A DNA stretch of 64,000 nt from Erysipelotrichaceae bacterium (GCA_017432895.1 JAFRIG010000073.1:1-64000), one strand, 5' to 3'. Shown: positions 34,255 through 44,226, counted from the stretch's first letter. Numbers and translations are program-made. The notes: generated from the sequence alone by a model not told the origin.

Positions 34255-35280
34255 ATGAAAATAATCGGTATAGGCGACCTTCTGATCCCCTGCGAATATA
34301 TCGAAAAAGCCTTTGCCGGCTTTAGAAGTGTCGGCTATGACTTACAAACGATAGAATGGAAGCAAGACGGGATCGACAAGCTACAGAACACCAATATCCT
34401 CATTGAACAAAACGGTCCGGAAGCATACGAAGTCGAAGACTATATGATCGAGGCCATAAAGGATGTGGATATCATCATCACCCAGTTCTTTCCCATCAAC
34501 AGAAAAGTGATCGAGGCCTGTAAAAACCTTAAAGCCATCGGCGTTTTGCGCGGCGGCTATGAAAACATCGCTCTTGATCTGTGCAATGAAAGAGGCATCA
34601 AAGTCTTCCACACCCCCGGTCGCAACGCCAACGCGGTCGCTGATTTCGCCGTCGGCATGCTTCTGTGCGAAGCCCGCAACATCGCCCGCAGCCACGCTTT
34701 GTTAAAAGAAGGCAAGTGGGTCAAGGAATATGCCAACAAAGATAATGTCCCCGATCTGTGCGACAAGACCGTCGGCATCATCGGCTATGGTGCCATCGGC
34801 AAAAAAGTCGCCCAGAGACTCAAAGCCTTCGACATGAACATCATCGTCTACGATCCTTATCTTAAAGATGAGAATGTCAAAACCGTTTCACTTGAAGAAC
34901 TGTTCTCACGATCAGACTTCATCACTATCCACTCAAGACTAACCAAAGAAAACGAAAAGATGGTCAACTATGAACTGCTGTCTTTAATGAAACCTACCGC
35001 CTATTTCATCAATACGGCCCGCTCGGGTCTGGTCGATGAAGACGCTTTAGAAAGGATTCTCAAAGAAAGAAAGATCGCCGGTGCCGCCATCGACGTCTTT
35101 GAAATGGAACCGCCGGGCAAAGACTACAAGTTCCTGAAATACGACAATGTCACCGTGACCCCGCACATGGCCGGAAGCACCAAAGACGCCTTCACCCATT
35201 CACCGGTCCTGCTGGCAGAACAGTTGTATGAAGTCTTTATCAACGGCAAGACCTCCTCTTATCTGATAAACGGGAAATAA
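34255..35280 (+). CDS. D-2-hydroxyacid dehydrogenase family protein
   Basis: The 341-residue protein is an NAD-dependent D-isomer 2-hydroxyacid dehydrogenase. It has the Rossmann motif GIIGYGAIGKKVA, the catalytic region INTARSGLVDEDAL, and a His in VTPHMAGST. It may reduce or oxidise a 2-keto or 2-hydroxy sugar acid. The start at 34255 has AAGGAG upstream; the longer frame covers the promoter. It leads the plus-strand operon opposite the PTS genes. Confidence 0.85.
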   Translation: MKIIGIGDLLIPCEYIEKAFAGFRSVGYDLQTIEWKQDGIDKLQNTNILIEQNGPEAYEVEDYMIEAIKDVDIIITQFFPINRKVIEACKNLKAIGVLRGGYENIALDLCNERGIKVFHTPGRNANAVADFAVGMLLCEARNIARSHALLKEGKWVKEYANKDNVPDLCDKTVGIIGYGAIGKKVAQRLKAFDMNIIVYDPYLKDENVKTVSLEELFSRSDFITIHSRLTKENEKMVNYELLSLMKPTAYFINTARSGLVDEDALERILKERKIAGAAIDVFEMEPPGKDYKFLKYDNVTVTPHMAGSTKDAFTHSPVLLAEQLYEVFINGKTSSYLINGK

Positions 35281-35284
35281 TAAT

Positions 35285-36049
35285 ATGGAATACGGACTTA
35301 AAGGAAAGACCGCCATCGTTACCGGTTCGACCAACGGTATCGGGGCAGCCATCATTGAACAATTCGTCGCTGAAGGTGCCAACGTCGTCATCAGTGCCCG
35401 CAAGAAGGCCCAGGATACCGACGAAAAGATCGCAAAATATACTAAAGCAGGCGTCAAAGCCATCTTTGTGCCTTGCGATGTTGCAAATGAAAACGATATC
35501 GATAACCTGTTTGAAGAAACACTGAAACAGATCGGAACTATCGACATCATCGTCAACAACGCCGGCGTATGGCTCACATCTTATATAAAGGATATGCCGG
35601 TGGAAGATTTCCGCAGAACATTGGAGACCAATCTGGTCGGTCCGTTCATGATCTGCCAGAGATTCGTCAACTATTGTATCGACAATGATCGCCAGGGCAA
35701 GATCATCAACATGACCTCGCAGGCCGCCTTCCACGGTTCCACCTCCGGCCATGCCCACTACGCCGCCTCCAAAGCCGGCCTGGTCGGCTTTACGATCTCT
35801 TTGGCCAGAGAGGTGGCAAAGCACGGCATCAACGTCAATGCGGTAGCTCCCGGCATCGTCGAAAGCAAGATGGTCTCGGCCATCGTCGACGATCCTGAAA
35901 GAAGAGCCAAATACCTGGAAAGGATCCCGATCGGCCGCATCGCTACAACGGAAGATATCGCCAAAGTGGTGATCTTCCTGGCCGGCAGTCAGGCCGACTA
36001 CCTGACCGGCGCAACCATAGATGCCACCGGTGGCATGCTGATGAGATAG
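35285..36049 (+). CDS. Short-chain dehydrogenase/reductase
   Basis: The 254-residue SDR has the cofactor motif TGSTNGIGAAIIEQF, NNAGVW and the catalytic YAASK preceded by a Ser region (MTSQAAFHGSTS). It resembles sugar-acid dehydrogenases such as gluconate 5-dehydrogenase. It begins 4 bases after the upstream gene. In context it could interconvert a keto-acid and hydroxy-acid, complementing the D-2-hydroxyacid dehydrogenase so that the pair inverts a carbon centre. Confidence 0.85.
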   Translation: MEYGLKGKTAIVTGSTNGIGAAIIEQFVAEGANVVISARKKAQDTDEKIAKYTKAGVKAIFVPCDVANENDIDNLFEETLKQIGTIDIIVNNAGVWLTSYIKDMPVEDFRRTLETNLVGPFMICQRFVNYCIDNDRQGKIINMTSQAAFHGSTSGHAHYAASKAGLVGFTISLAREVAKHGINVNAVAPGIVESKMVSAIVDDPERRAKYLERIPIGRIATTEDIAKVVIFLAGSQADYLTGATIDATGGMLMR

Positions 36050-36062
36050 AAAAGGAGAAAAT

Positions 36063-36992
36063 ATGAAAGGAAAGATCAGAACGATATTAGGTGATATCGA
36101 CCCTAAAGAACTTGGCTTCACAATGGCCCACGAACACGTTTTAGACGACCCCAGAGTCGGCGGTTTCATGGACGCCGATCACGTCCTTAACGACTACGAC
36201 AAGGCCAAAGAAATGCTGATGATCTATAAAAACGGCGGTGGCCAGGCTTTGGCCGAAGCTTCCACTAAACACTGGGGCCGAAATACGAAAGGCATGGCTC
36301 AATTATCCATGGAAACAGGAATAAAACTGGTCTGCTGCAGCGGCTATCTGTGTGAGAATCAGGTCAACATGGATGAGTGGGTCGAAAACAAATCCATCGA
36401 CGATCTGGTCAAGGAAATGGTCGAAGAAGTCACCATCGGCATGGATGGTACGGAACACAAGGCCGGCTGGATCAAAGCCGGTACCTCATATAACTACATC
36501 TCCAGGCGGGAAGAAAAGGTCTTAAGGGCAGCCGCAAGAGCCTCCAGGATCACCGGAGCTCCGGTCCATACCCACACTTCCACCGGCACCATGGGCCTGG
36601 AACAGATCGCGATCATGGAAGAAGAAGGAATGGACATGGAACACTTCTGTATCGCCCACGTATCCCGCAATCCCGATTACTGGTACCACAAAAAGATGCT
36701 GGAACATGGCGTCTACCTGATCTATGACGGACCGGGCAAGGCCAAATACTATACCGATGAGACTCTGATCAATGTCTTAAGAAAACTGGTAGCTGACGGT
36801 TATGAAGACAAGCTGATGCTTTCAAACGATATGGGCAAAAAGACTCATCACATCGTCTACGGCTATGGTCCGGGTCTGCTTTACATCAAAGACAAGTTCT
36901 TACCAAGGATGCTGGATGAAGGATTCTCACCGGAAACTGTCCATAAGTTCATGTATGAGAATCCGGCCCGTTTCTACACTATGTACAAGTGA
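36063..36992 (+). CDS. Phosphotriesterase-family hydrolase, probable (phospho)sugar lactonase
   Basis: The 309-residue amidohydrolase-fold protein has HEHV metal ligands (His23, His25), the middle metal-binding region with THTSTGTMGLEQ and IAHVSRN, and LSNDMGKKT with the last Asp ligand. In the COG1735 group several PTE-like proteins of Firmicutes and mycoplasmas hydrolyse phosphorylated sugar lactones. With a PTS importer opposite and a UlaD-like gene behind it, a lactone phosphate is the likely substrate. AAAGGAGA precedes the ATG. Confidence 0.8.
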   Translation: MKGKIRTILGDIDPKELGFTMAHEHVLDDPRVGGFMDADHVLNDYDKAKEMLMIYKNGGGQALAEASTKHWGRNTKGMAQLSMETGIKLVCCSGYLCENQVNMDEWVENKSIDDLVKEMVEEVTIGMDGTEHKAGWIKAGTSYNYISRREEKVLRAAARASRITGAPVHTHTSTGTMGLEQIAIMEEEGMDMEHFCIAHVSRNPDYWYHKKMLEHGVYLIYDGPGKAKYYTDETLINVLRKLVADGYEDKLMLSNDMGKKTHHIVYGYGPGLLYIKDKFLPRMLDEGFSPETVHKFMYENPARFYTMYK

Positions 36993-36999
36993 GGTGAAC

Positions 37000-37650
37000 A
37001 TGAGACCCTTATTACAGATCGCTCTTGACGAGCTGACGATGGAAGATGCTTTCAAAGTATTATCAAATGGCGTCGATGAGATCGTCGATATCATCGAATG
37101 CGGGACCATCCTGATTGCTTCCCAGGGCTGCAAAGTCGTCGAACAGATGAGAGAAAGATATCCTGACAAGAAGCTGGTTGCCGATTTAAAGATCGCCGAT
37201 TCCGGCAAAGTCATGGCCGGGATGCTGCTGGATGGAAGACCCGATTATCTTACAGTTATTTGTGCCGCCAATCAGAAAACGATGAAAGCCGTCGTCGATG
37301 AGATCAAAGAAAGAAAGATGACGACTGAAGCCCAGATGGAACTCTATGGCAACTGGACCTTTGAGGAGCTGGAAGTCTGGAAAAAGATCGGAATAAACCA
37401 CGTCGTTTTACACCACTCGGTCGATGAAAAAGGCGGTTGGAGCCAGGCGGAACTGGAACTGGTAAAAAGACTTTGTCAACACGACATTCACGTCACCGTC
37501 ACCGGCGGTATCGATTACGACAGTATCACCTTATTTAAAGGCTTACCGATCTTCTGTATCATTGCCGGCCGTTCGATCCGAAAAGCTGCCGATCCGGCCA
37601 AAGAAGCGCAAAGGATGAAAGATCGCATCATTGAGCTTTGGGGAGAATAA
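37000..37650 (+). CDS. ulaD: 3-keto-L-gulonate-6-phosphate decarboxylase-like (UlaD/HPS family)
   Basis: The 216-residue TIM-barrel protein of the orotidine decarboxylase superfamily has the catalytic VADLKIADSGK motif, a HVVLHHSVDEKGGW segment, and the phosphate site TGGI...IAGRSI. UlaD converts 3-keto-L-gulonate 6-phosphate to L-xylulose 5-phosphate and carbon dioxide; hexulose-6-phosphate synthase is the alternative. UlaE and UlaF-like genes on the opposite strand favour UlaD. The start at 37000 has GAGGTG upstream; the longer frame overlaps the PTE gene. Confidence 0.85.
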   Translation: MRPLLQIALDELTMEDAFKVLSNGVDEIVDIIECGTILIASQGCKVVEQMRERYPDKKLVADLKIADSGKVMAGMLLDGRPDYLTVICAANQKTMKAVVDEIKERKMTTEAQMELYGNWTFEELEVWKKIGINHVVLHHSVDEKGGWSQAELELVKRLCQHDIHVTVTGGIDYDSITLFKGLPIFCIIAGRSIRKAADPAKEAQRMKDRIIELWGE

Positions 37651-37675
37651 AAAAGACAACAGTTTGACTGTTGCC
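37649..37675 (-). terminator. Terminator of the beta-glucoside PTS/GH1 operon
   Basis: CAACAG pairs with CTGTTG across 5 bases; on the minus strand a run of six T follows. The plus-strand side has no T-tract. Confidence 0.7.
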
Positions 37676-37685
37676 TTAAAGATCA

Positions 37686-39140
<1,455 letters not shown>

Positions 39141-39176
39141 TCAAGAAAGGAGAATCTTTTGATCCCCCTGCAATTT

Positions 39177-40526
39177 TTATAATTCGACGTCTTCGAATTT
39201 GACGATGTGGGTGACGACCATCGAAACGATGACGCTTACGGCAATACCGATTAAGAAGATCGGGAACTTTTCACCGAAGAACAGCGCGATACCTGCAAGA
39301 GGAACCGGACCGATACCCAGACCGTAGACTTTGAAGGCAGCCATGATAGCCGCACCGACGGCACCGCCGACGACGACACCCGCAAACGGACGCTTGAGGA
39401 TACCTAAGACACCGTATAAGGTCGGTTCGGTGATACCGATGATCGAAGAGATCGCTGAAGAGAAGGACAGACCCTTGAACTCTTTGTTTTTGGAGTCGAT
39501 CGCAACCATCAGAGCAGCACCGGCAACGGCAGCGTTGGCAGCAGCGCAAAGCGCTAAGAGTGGATCGTAACCTAATGTAGCCAGGGATTGCAGTTCAACA
39601 GGAACAACAGCGTGGTGGAGTCCAAAGAAGACTAAGACCGGATAAAGAGCACCGAAGACCGCACCGCCGATTGCACCGGTCGCTTCATAGAGATTGATGA
39701 CAGCCGTACCGATGACAGTCGATAAAGTATTTACTAACGGTCCGACAACTACCAGCATGATCGGAGCAGCGATCAGCAGGTCGATCAGAGGTACGAAGAT
39801 ACCGGCGAAGCTGTTCGGGATGATCTTACGCGCAAATTTGTCGATATAAGACATTACGATGACACCGATGATGATCGGGAAGACCGTTGAGCTGTAATCG
39901 ACAACCGGGATGTTGAGACCCAGGAAATTGGTAGCTTCCGCAAGACCCGTGTAGGTCGGATGCAGGATGACGCCGGCGAGGACCATGGCCATGACAGGCT
40001 TGATCTTGAATACCTGAGCAGTCGTATAAGCCAGATAGAACGGCAGGAAGTAGAATGCCGCATCAGAGAACATCATCAGCATGTTGAAGGTTCCGGTCGT
40101 AGTATCGACTTTGCCCGAGAACATCAACGCAACCAGTAAACCCTTTAAGAGACCGCCGGCAGCCAAAGCCGGGAAAGTCGGAATGAAGATCTGCGCGATC
40201 GAGTTGATGATCCTGTTGACGAGGTTTTCCTTCTTCTCATCGAGGTTTTCATCAACGACAGCCTCAGCCTTCTTGCCGGAGACTTTCAGGAATTCGGGAT
40301 AGAAATCTTCGACTTCCGTACCGATGATGACCTGGACCTGTCCGTTGTTGACGACGCAGCCCTTTGTGCCCTTGACCTGCTTGAGTGCTTCGACATCGCA
40401 CTTTTCAAGATCGACCAGGTCGAGTCTTAAACGCGTGAAACAGTGAGAGACTTTTGCGATGTTGTCGGCACCGCCCGCAGCTTCCAGGATTCCATTCGCC
40501 AGAGCAGTATATTTTTCGTTTGCCAT
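39177..40526 (-). CDS. PTS beta-glucoside-type IIBC protein
   Basis: The 449-residue protein joins an N-terminal IIB domain (phosphocysteine Cys29 in KVSHCFTRLRL) to a IIC domain with about ten helices (FGLHHAVVPVEL, SAISSIIGITEPTLYGV). The IIA domain found in BglF-type proteins is missing, so a IIA from elsewhere must serve it. It precedes the phospho-beta-glucosidase gene. No antiterminator (BglG/LicT) target was recognised in the leader. Confidence 0.9.
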   Translation of the reverse strand: MANEKYTALANGILEAAGGADNIAKVSHCFTRLRLDLVDLEKCDVEALKQVKGTKGCVVNNGQVQVIIGTEVEDFYPEFLKVSGKKAEAVVDENLDEKKENLVNRIINSIAQIFIPTFPALAAGGLLKGLLVALMFSGKVDTTTGTFNMLMMFSDAAFYFLPFYLAYTTAQVFKIKPVMAMVLAGVILHPTYTGLAEATNFLGLNIPVVDYSSTVFPIIIGVIVMSYIDKFARKIIPNSFAGIFVPLIDLLIAAPIMLVVVGPLVNTLSTVIGTAVINLYEATGAIGGAVFGALYPVLVFFGLHHAVVPVELQSLATLGYDPLLALCAAANAAVAGAALMVAIDSKNKEFKGLSFSSAISSIIGITEPTLYGVLGILKRPFAGVVVGGAVGAAIMAAFKVYGLGIGPVPLAGIALFFGEKFPIFLIGIAVSVIVSMVVTHIVKFEDVEL

Positions 40527-40630
40527 GTTTTCCTCCTATCAGCTCCCTAAGGAGCTCCTTTTTACACTTTCAGTTTATTGAAAACGGCATTTATCTTCGA
40601 TTACGTATCAGAAGGATCTTTTTAATAAAA

Positions 40631-40645
40631 GTTACTTATTCCACG
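40631..40645. repeat. 15-bp direct repeat, copy 1
   Basis: GTTACTTATTCCACG covers the stop codon and last codons of the SnoaL-like gene. An identical copy lies at 42785-42799, so the repeats bracket the three-gene cassette. Confidence 0.5.
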
Positions 40646-41325
40646 CTGTTTGGATCAAGATTATCCAGGAGCCAGCTTTCATCGGTCTCTTGCGGATACT
40701 TTTCAAACGTATTCTTTCGCGGTGGGCAGGGCACAGGCTTGCGGACCTCATCCTTTTTATAGGCATAGCGTCCCAGGTGTTTCCTGTCATCTTCCATGGA
40801 GATCTGGGGTCTTGTGTTGGTGGGGATCATATTATTGATGAAGCCGGCATGATACTCGTTTTTCGTCGTCCTTTGCCAGGCTCCCGACAAAATACGCCAT
40901 TCCCCGTTCATCTTCACATGGACACCCGGCACCATACCGACCGAAATAATGGCCATGGGCATTTCTCTGAACTTTGAAAGTCCCTCAACGCCTAGAGACC
41001 ACCAGGTCGCTCTGGCCAGATCGTCATCTTCGTTGACTTCGATGACCGGTGTCGTCAGAGGATGTACCAGCATGTTTCCTTCCAGGGAATCGACGACCGG
41101 TGTATTGCGGAAGATGAGCTCGGCTTCTTTATTGAAGGAAGGATGGTTCAGCGCCTTGAGTTCTCTTCTTTTTTCTCCGATGTGCTGATCGTCATGGAAT
41201 ATCGCCGCCTGTCCCCGCAGGTTACAGACTTCCCAGACGGACAGCTGTCCGTCGATGTCTTTTTCCAGCGACTTCAGTTCTTCTTCCGAAAGAAGATCGA
41301 GATCTTTAATAGTGATATCGATCAT
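40636..41325 (-). CDS. SnoaL/NTF2-like protein 1
   Basis: The 229-residue soluble protein resembles SnoaL_4/nuclear-transport-factor-2-fold proteins, with the AIFHDDQHIG and HPLTTPVIEVNEDDDLARATWW stretches shared with the neighbour. NTF2-fold enzymes include dehydratases, isomerases and cyclases acting on small hydrophobic substrates. The ATG at 41325 is preferred over the GTG at 41334, because AAGG lies at suitable distance. It is a paralogue of the next gene upstream; they may form a heteromer. Confidence 0.7.
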   Translation of the reverse strand: MIDITIKDLDLLSEEELKSLEKDIDGQLSVWEVCNLRGQAAIFHDDQHIGEKRRELKALNHPSFNKEAELIFRNTPVVDSLEGNMLVHPLTTPVIEVNEDDDLARATWWSLGVEGLSKFREMPMAIISVGMVPGVHVKMNGEWRILSGAWQRTTKNEYHAGFINNMIPTNTRPQISMEDDRKHLGRYAYKKDEVRKPVPCPPRKNTFEKYPQETDESWLLDNLDPNSVE

Positions 41326-41330
41326 CTTAT

Positions 41331-41996
41331 TCACCTTTCCTTGTCTGTATTGAGCATCCAGCCTCTGTCCCTTTCTTCATAAGAAGCATAAGGCCGCGGA
41401 CAGGCGGGAATGCCCTGCCTGATCGAAAGATATGAATAAGGATCGTGATAGGTCGAAGGCTTGCTTAAGGGGTGCAGCGGGGTATTGAGGCGGTTTCTTA
41501 AGGAAGTATCTTCCACCCAGCCCTTGTGATAATCGCAGCGGATGAAACGGAAGTAATGCAGATGCCAGACCTTCCATTCGTTTCCCTTATTTATAAAATC
41601 GACACCGACCATACCCCAGCACCATAAGGCCTGTGGATCTTCGTTTTCTCTTGGAACAGCGCTGATACCCGGACACCACCAGAGAGCTTTGGCGGTCTTG
41701 ACATCATCAGCCACTTCGATCATCGGCGTCGTCAGCTGCATATCGAGCATATAGCCCTTTTCCTCGGGTCTAACGATCAGGTCATGAACGACAGCCTCTA
41801 CGGCTTTCTTTCCTTCAAACACACCTTCATCGGCATATTCCAAAGATACGTCTTCTTCATCCAAGGCAAAATAGCTTAAGATCTCTTCCGCTCTTTGAAA
41901 GTTCAAAGCCGCAGTTAAACGGCCCATCGTGTTTTGTATCTCGTGATAGGAATCGAGCTTTTTGATTTTATTCAGCAGTTTTTCTTTATCCGTCAT
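41331..41996 (-). CDS. SnoaL/NTF2-like protein 2
   Basis: The 221-residue protein starts with a helix (SYHEIQNTMGRLTAALNF) followed by the cone-shaped NTF2 fold, with MLDMQLTTPMIEVADDVKTA matching the paralogue at 40636. Conserved Trp, His and Asp residues (KALWWCPGIS, WHLHYFRFIRCD) line the expected pocket. The reaction is unknown. It lies 4 bases after the MBL hydrolase gene, in one operon. Confidence 0.7.
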   Translation of the reverse strand: MTDKEKLLNKIKKLDSYHEIQNTMGRLTAALNFQRAEEILSYFALDEEDVSLEYADEGVFEGKKAVEAVVHDLIVRPEEKGYMLDMQLTTPMIEVADDVKTAKALWWCPGISAVPRENEDPQALWCWGMVGVDFINKGNEWKVWHLHYFRFIRCDYHKGWVEDTSLRNRLNTPLHPLSKPSTYHDPYSYLSIRQGIPACPRPYASYEERDRGWMLNTDKER

Positions 41997-42000
41997 TTCC

Positions 42001-42702
42001 TTACTCCTTCAGGGCTCTTGCCATTGCGGCTGCCTTACGACACAGTTCATCGATATCGCCATAGTAGACATAATAGTGTCCCGGCAACAGGATGTCACAA
42101 TGTAATATCGCCATTTTTTCTAACGTTGCGATAAAGCTGTCCAGATCGAAGTCTTCACCACCCATGTAGGCCAGTTCCAGTTCGATGTCGTCGTGAGGCG
42201 GAAGAGGTCGCACATAGAACATGTCACCGGTGATCAAAGCCCGATGTCCGTCTGTTTCCGCAACGAAGGCAAAGGAACCTTCCGAATGGCCGGCGGCGCT
42301 GTAGACTTCAACTTTCGCCTGATTGAAGTCAAAGACCTGACCATCCTTCAGCCTCTCATCGACTCTGGCACAGATCCACTTGCGGCCAAAGAGCTTTTCC
42401 ATTTCGGGATAGCCGTTTTCGATCTTGGAGGCGTCGGGATCGCCGCAATAGACTCTGATGCCTTCTTCGTTAGCTTTATATGTATTTCCGGCATGATCGT
42501 AGTGGCCGTGGGTCAGAAAAGCTCTGCTGATCTTTTTATTCAAATTCCAGTAACGCATCGTCTCTTGCATAGCCTTCCACTGTTTATCCTCATAGCCCAG
42601 ATCGAAGGCGATCAGTTCCTCGCCAATATCTAAAAGGAACGTATTGGAGTTGGTGCCGTATTCGACGCCGCTGCTTTTATATAAATGCTTGCTGATTTTC
42701 AT
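42001..42702 (-). CDS. Metallo-beta-lactamase-fold hydrolase
   Basis: The 233-residue protein has the HxHxDH motif in FLTHGHYDHAG, AAGHSEGSFAFV and ITGDMFYV, and a C-terminal LPGHYYVYYG with the final His. It could open a lactone or thioester. The start at 42702 (MKISKH) has AAGGGG upstream; an in-frame ATG at 42720 is too close to the -10 box (42726-42731). It is the first gene of an operon controlled by the divergent AraC-type gene. Confidence 0.85.
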   Translation of the reverse strand: MKISKHLYKSSGVEYGTNSNTFLLDIGEELIAFDLGYEDKQWKAMQETMRYWNLNKKISRAFLTHGHYDHAGNTYKANEEGIRVYCGDPDASKIENGYPEMEKLFGRKWICARVDERLKDGQVFDFNQAKVEVYSAAGHSEGSFAFVAETDGHRALITGDMFYVRPLPPHDDIELELAYMGGEDFDLDSFIATLEKMAILHCDILLPGHYYVYYGDIDELCRKAAAMARALKE

Positions 42703-42745
42703 GACATATACCCCTTCCATTAGAAATTATATCTGCTTCATATAA

Positions 42746-42758
42746 GATATTCGATATC
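42746..42758. promoter_or_regulatory. Inverted repeat, possible operator of the MBL-SnoaL operon
   Basis: GATAT-TCG-ATATC overlaps the -35 position of the promoter whose TATAAT lies at 42726-42731 (minus strand). Its location between the operon and the AraC regulator gene makes it a candidate binding site. Confidence 0.4.
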
Positions 42759-42784
42759 CTAATCCCTCATCCACATCCTCATAT

Positions 42785-42799
42785 GTTACTTATTCCACG
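42785..42799. repeat. 15-bp direct repeat, copy 2
   Basis: GTTACTTATTCCACG is identical to 40631-40645 and overlaps the -35 zone of the AraC-type gene. Confidence 0.5.
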
Positions 42800-42803
42800 A
42801 AAA

Positions 42804-42812
42804 TGTTAAGAT
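42804..42812 (+). promoter_or_regulatory. Extended -10 box abutting the AraC-type gene (leaderless)
   Basis: TGTTAAGAT is an extended -10; the hexamer ends 7 bases before the ATG at 42820, and the gap (TAAGAAA) contains no Shine-Dalgarno sequence. Confidence 0.5.
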
Positions 42813-42819
42813 TAAGAAA

Positions 42820-43869
42820 ATGAAAGACTACATCGATCTTTACTTCAATGATCCCGATGTCAAGATCATCCGTGCGTACTATGACGCCATCAGAAATGCC
42901 CGGATGGATCTCGGCTTTTATTCGGAATCCGTCAGCAACAAGGACGTCCACAAGATCTCCAGAGATATCGTCGTATCCGTTCAAAACTTCCATGACGGGA
43001 TCATCACCAACCTCGTCTTTTCCAATGGCCAGATGTTCAAACTGGAACTTCTCGACAGCGAGATCATTCCCTACTATTCCGACTACATCGAGATCCGCTA
43101 TATCATCTCCGGCCACCTCTCCCTGGATATCGAGGGACAGAAAGTCCTCTTTCAGGAAAACGACATCTGTTTTATCCACTCCAAGGCCTACCATCAGGAG
43201 ATCCTGCAGGAATCCAATTGCGTCTTTCTCAACATCGGCATCGATCGTGACCTCTTTAATGACGCCTTTCTTTCTGAGGTCTCTTCCACGCCTTTCCAGC
43301 AGTTTTTGCGTACCAACATCCTGAAAGTCGGACAGAAAGACAATTACATCCAGTTCACCCCAAAAGCCGAACAGAGCCAGGAATTGCGTCAGTATCTGAA
43401 CGTCATTTTCAAGGAAGTCATCTCCCAGAAGATCGGCTACATCGATATCTCCAAAGGCTACATCATCCGTCTGATGGACTTCCTGATCCAAAACTACAAC
43501 TATCATTTCTCTCAAAAAGAAAGCGAGCTATACTATCAGAATCTCTTTGAATCGATCTCCGCCTACATGAACGACAACCTGGCCACTGTTTCGATGGAAG
43601 ACCTTGCGGAAGAGTTCCACTTCCATCCCAACTACTTCAACAACCTGATCAAGAAATACTCCGGGCTGACCTACTCGGCATATCTGATACAGCTCAGGAT
43701 GAACAGAGCCAAAGACTTGCTTCTAAACAGTGATCTGCCGATCGATGAGATCGCCTGGCTCGTAGGCTATCACAACAAAGGCTTCTTCTATAAGTGTTTC
43801 ACTAACGATACGGGCATGAGCCCCAAACTGTTCCGCAAGAAGCATAACGAAAAGACGAATATTTCCTGA
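42820..43869 (+). CDS. AraC-family transcriptional regulator
   Basis: The 349-residue protein has an N-terminal cupin-like sensor (about 60-150, GHLSLDIEGQKVLFQENDICF) and a C-terminal AraC DNA-binding domain (about 245-340). The latter has two helix-turn-helix units, including MEDLAEEFHFHPNYFNNLIK and IDEIAWLVGYHNKGFF. It probably senses a small ligand and controls the divergent MBL-SnoaL operon. The start codon follows a -10 box by 7 bases without a ribosome binding site. A terminator follows. Confidence 0.88.
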   Translation: MKDYIDLYFNDPDVKIIRAYYDAIRNARMDLGFYSESVSNKDVHKISRDIVVSVQNFHDGIITNLVFSNGQMFKLELLDSEIIPYYSDYIEIRYIISGHLSLDIEGQKVLFQENDICFIHSKAYHQEILQESNCVFLNIGIDRDLFNDAFLSEVSSTPFQQFLRTNILKVGQKDNYIQFTPKAEQSQELRQYLNVIFKEVISQKIGYIDISKGYIIRLMDFLIQNYNYHFSQKESELYYQNLFESISAYMNDNLATVSMEDLAEEFHFHPNYFNNLIKKYSGLTYSAYLIQLRMNRAKDLLLNSDLPIDEIAWLVGYHNKGFFYKCFTNDTGMSPKLFRKKHNEKTNIS

Positions 43870-43884
43870 TCCGATGACCAAAAC

Positions 43885-43933
43885 AAAAGGTGCTCATTCA
43901 TCCCTGATACAGGCTGATTCGGCACCTTTTTTT
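43885..43933 (+). terminator. Intrinsic terminator of the AraC-type gene
   Basis: AAAAGGTGC pairs with GCACCTTTTTTT; the long loop contains an inner CTG-ATA-CAG hairpin. Confidence 0.75.
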
Positions 43934-43941
43934 CGTTGATT

Positions 43942-44226
43942 TTATTTTTTCTTCAGATAGATATTTTTGTAATACCACTCATGGAAATAGTAGTAGGCCG
44001 GTCCCGCCAGTAAGACGATGGGAATGACCCACAGATCGACTTTAAAGACGGAGACGTCTCTTATCATAAACAGATAAAGGACCTTGAAGAAACAATAGAT
44101 CAGAAAAGCATATACAGCCAATAAAGGCGTAAAATACCAGACTCCCGCCTTTCTTCTTAGTTCCCATAGCTGCCAGTAAGACATGTTTTTGATCTCTTCT
44201 TCAGTGTATTGTTTGTTTTCGTCCAT
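43942..44226 (-). CDS. Small two-helix membrane protein, unknown
   Basis: The 94-residue protein has a soluble charged N-terminus (MDENKQYTEEEIKNMSYWQL) and two membrane helices (about 35-55 and 65-80), ending in a basic tail. No family is recognised. The start at 44226 is chosen because a perfect TATAAT ends 6 bases upstream, predicting a leaderless message; the ATG at 44244 would be upstream of the promoter. It is divergent from the next gene. Confidence 0.6.
   Translation of the reverse strand: MDENKQYTEEEIKNMSYWQLWELRRKAGVWYFTPLLAVYAFLIYCFFKVLYLFMIRDVSVFKVDLWVIPIVLLAGPAYYYFHEWYYKNIYLKKK

Noticed and set aside
35240-36169. A 309-codon minus-strand frame across the SDR and PTE genes
   Set aside because: It spans two overlapping good genes on the other strand and shows no protein family features.
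40540-40620. LicT/BglG antiterminator site upstream of the beta-glucoside PTS gene
   Set aside because: A short GGAGCTCC-type palindrome exists, but the conserved ribonucleic antiterminator sequence is not present.
42790-43515. A 241-codon minus-strand frame inside the AraC-type gene
   Set aside because: Hydrophobic, low-complexity shadow frame opposite a clear regulator.
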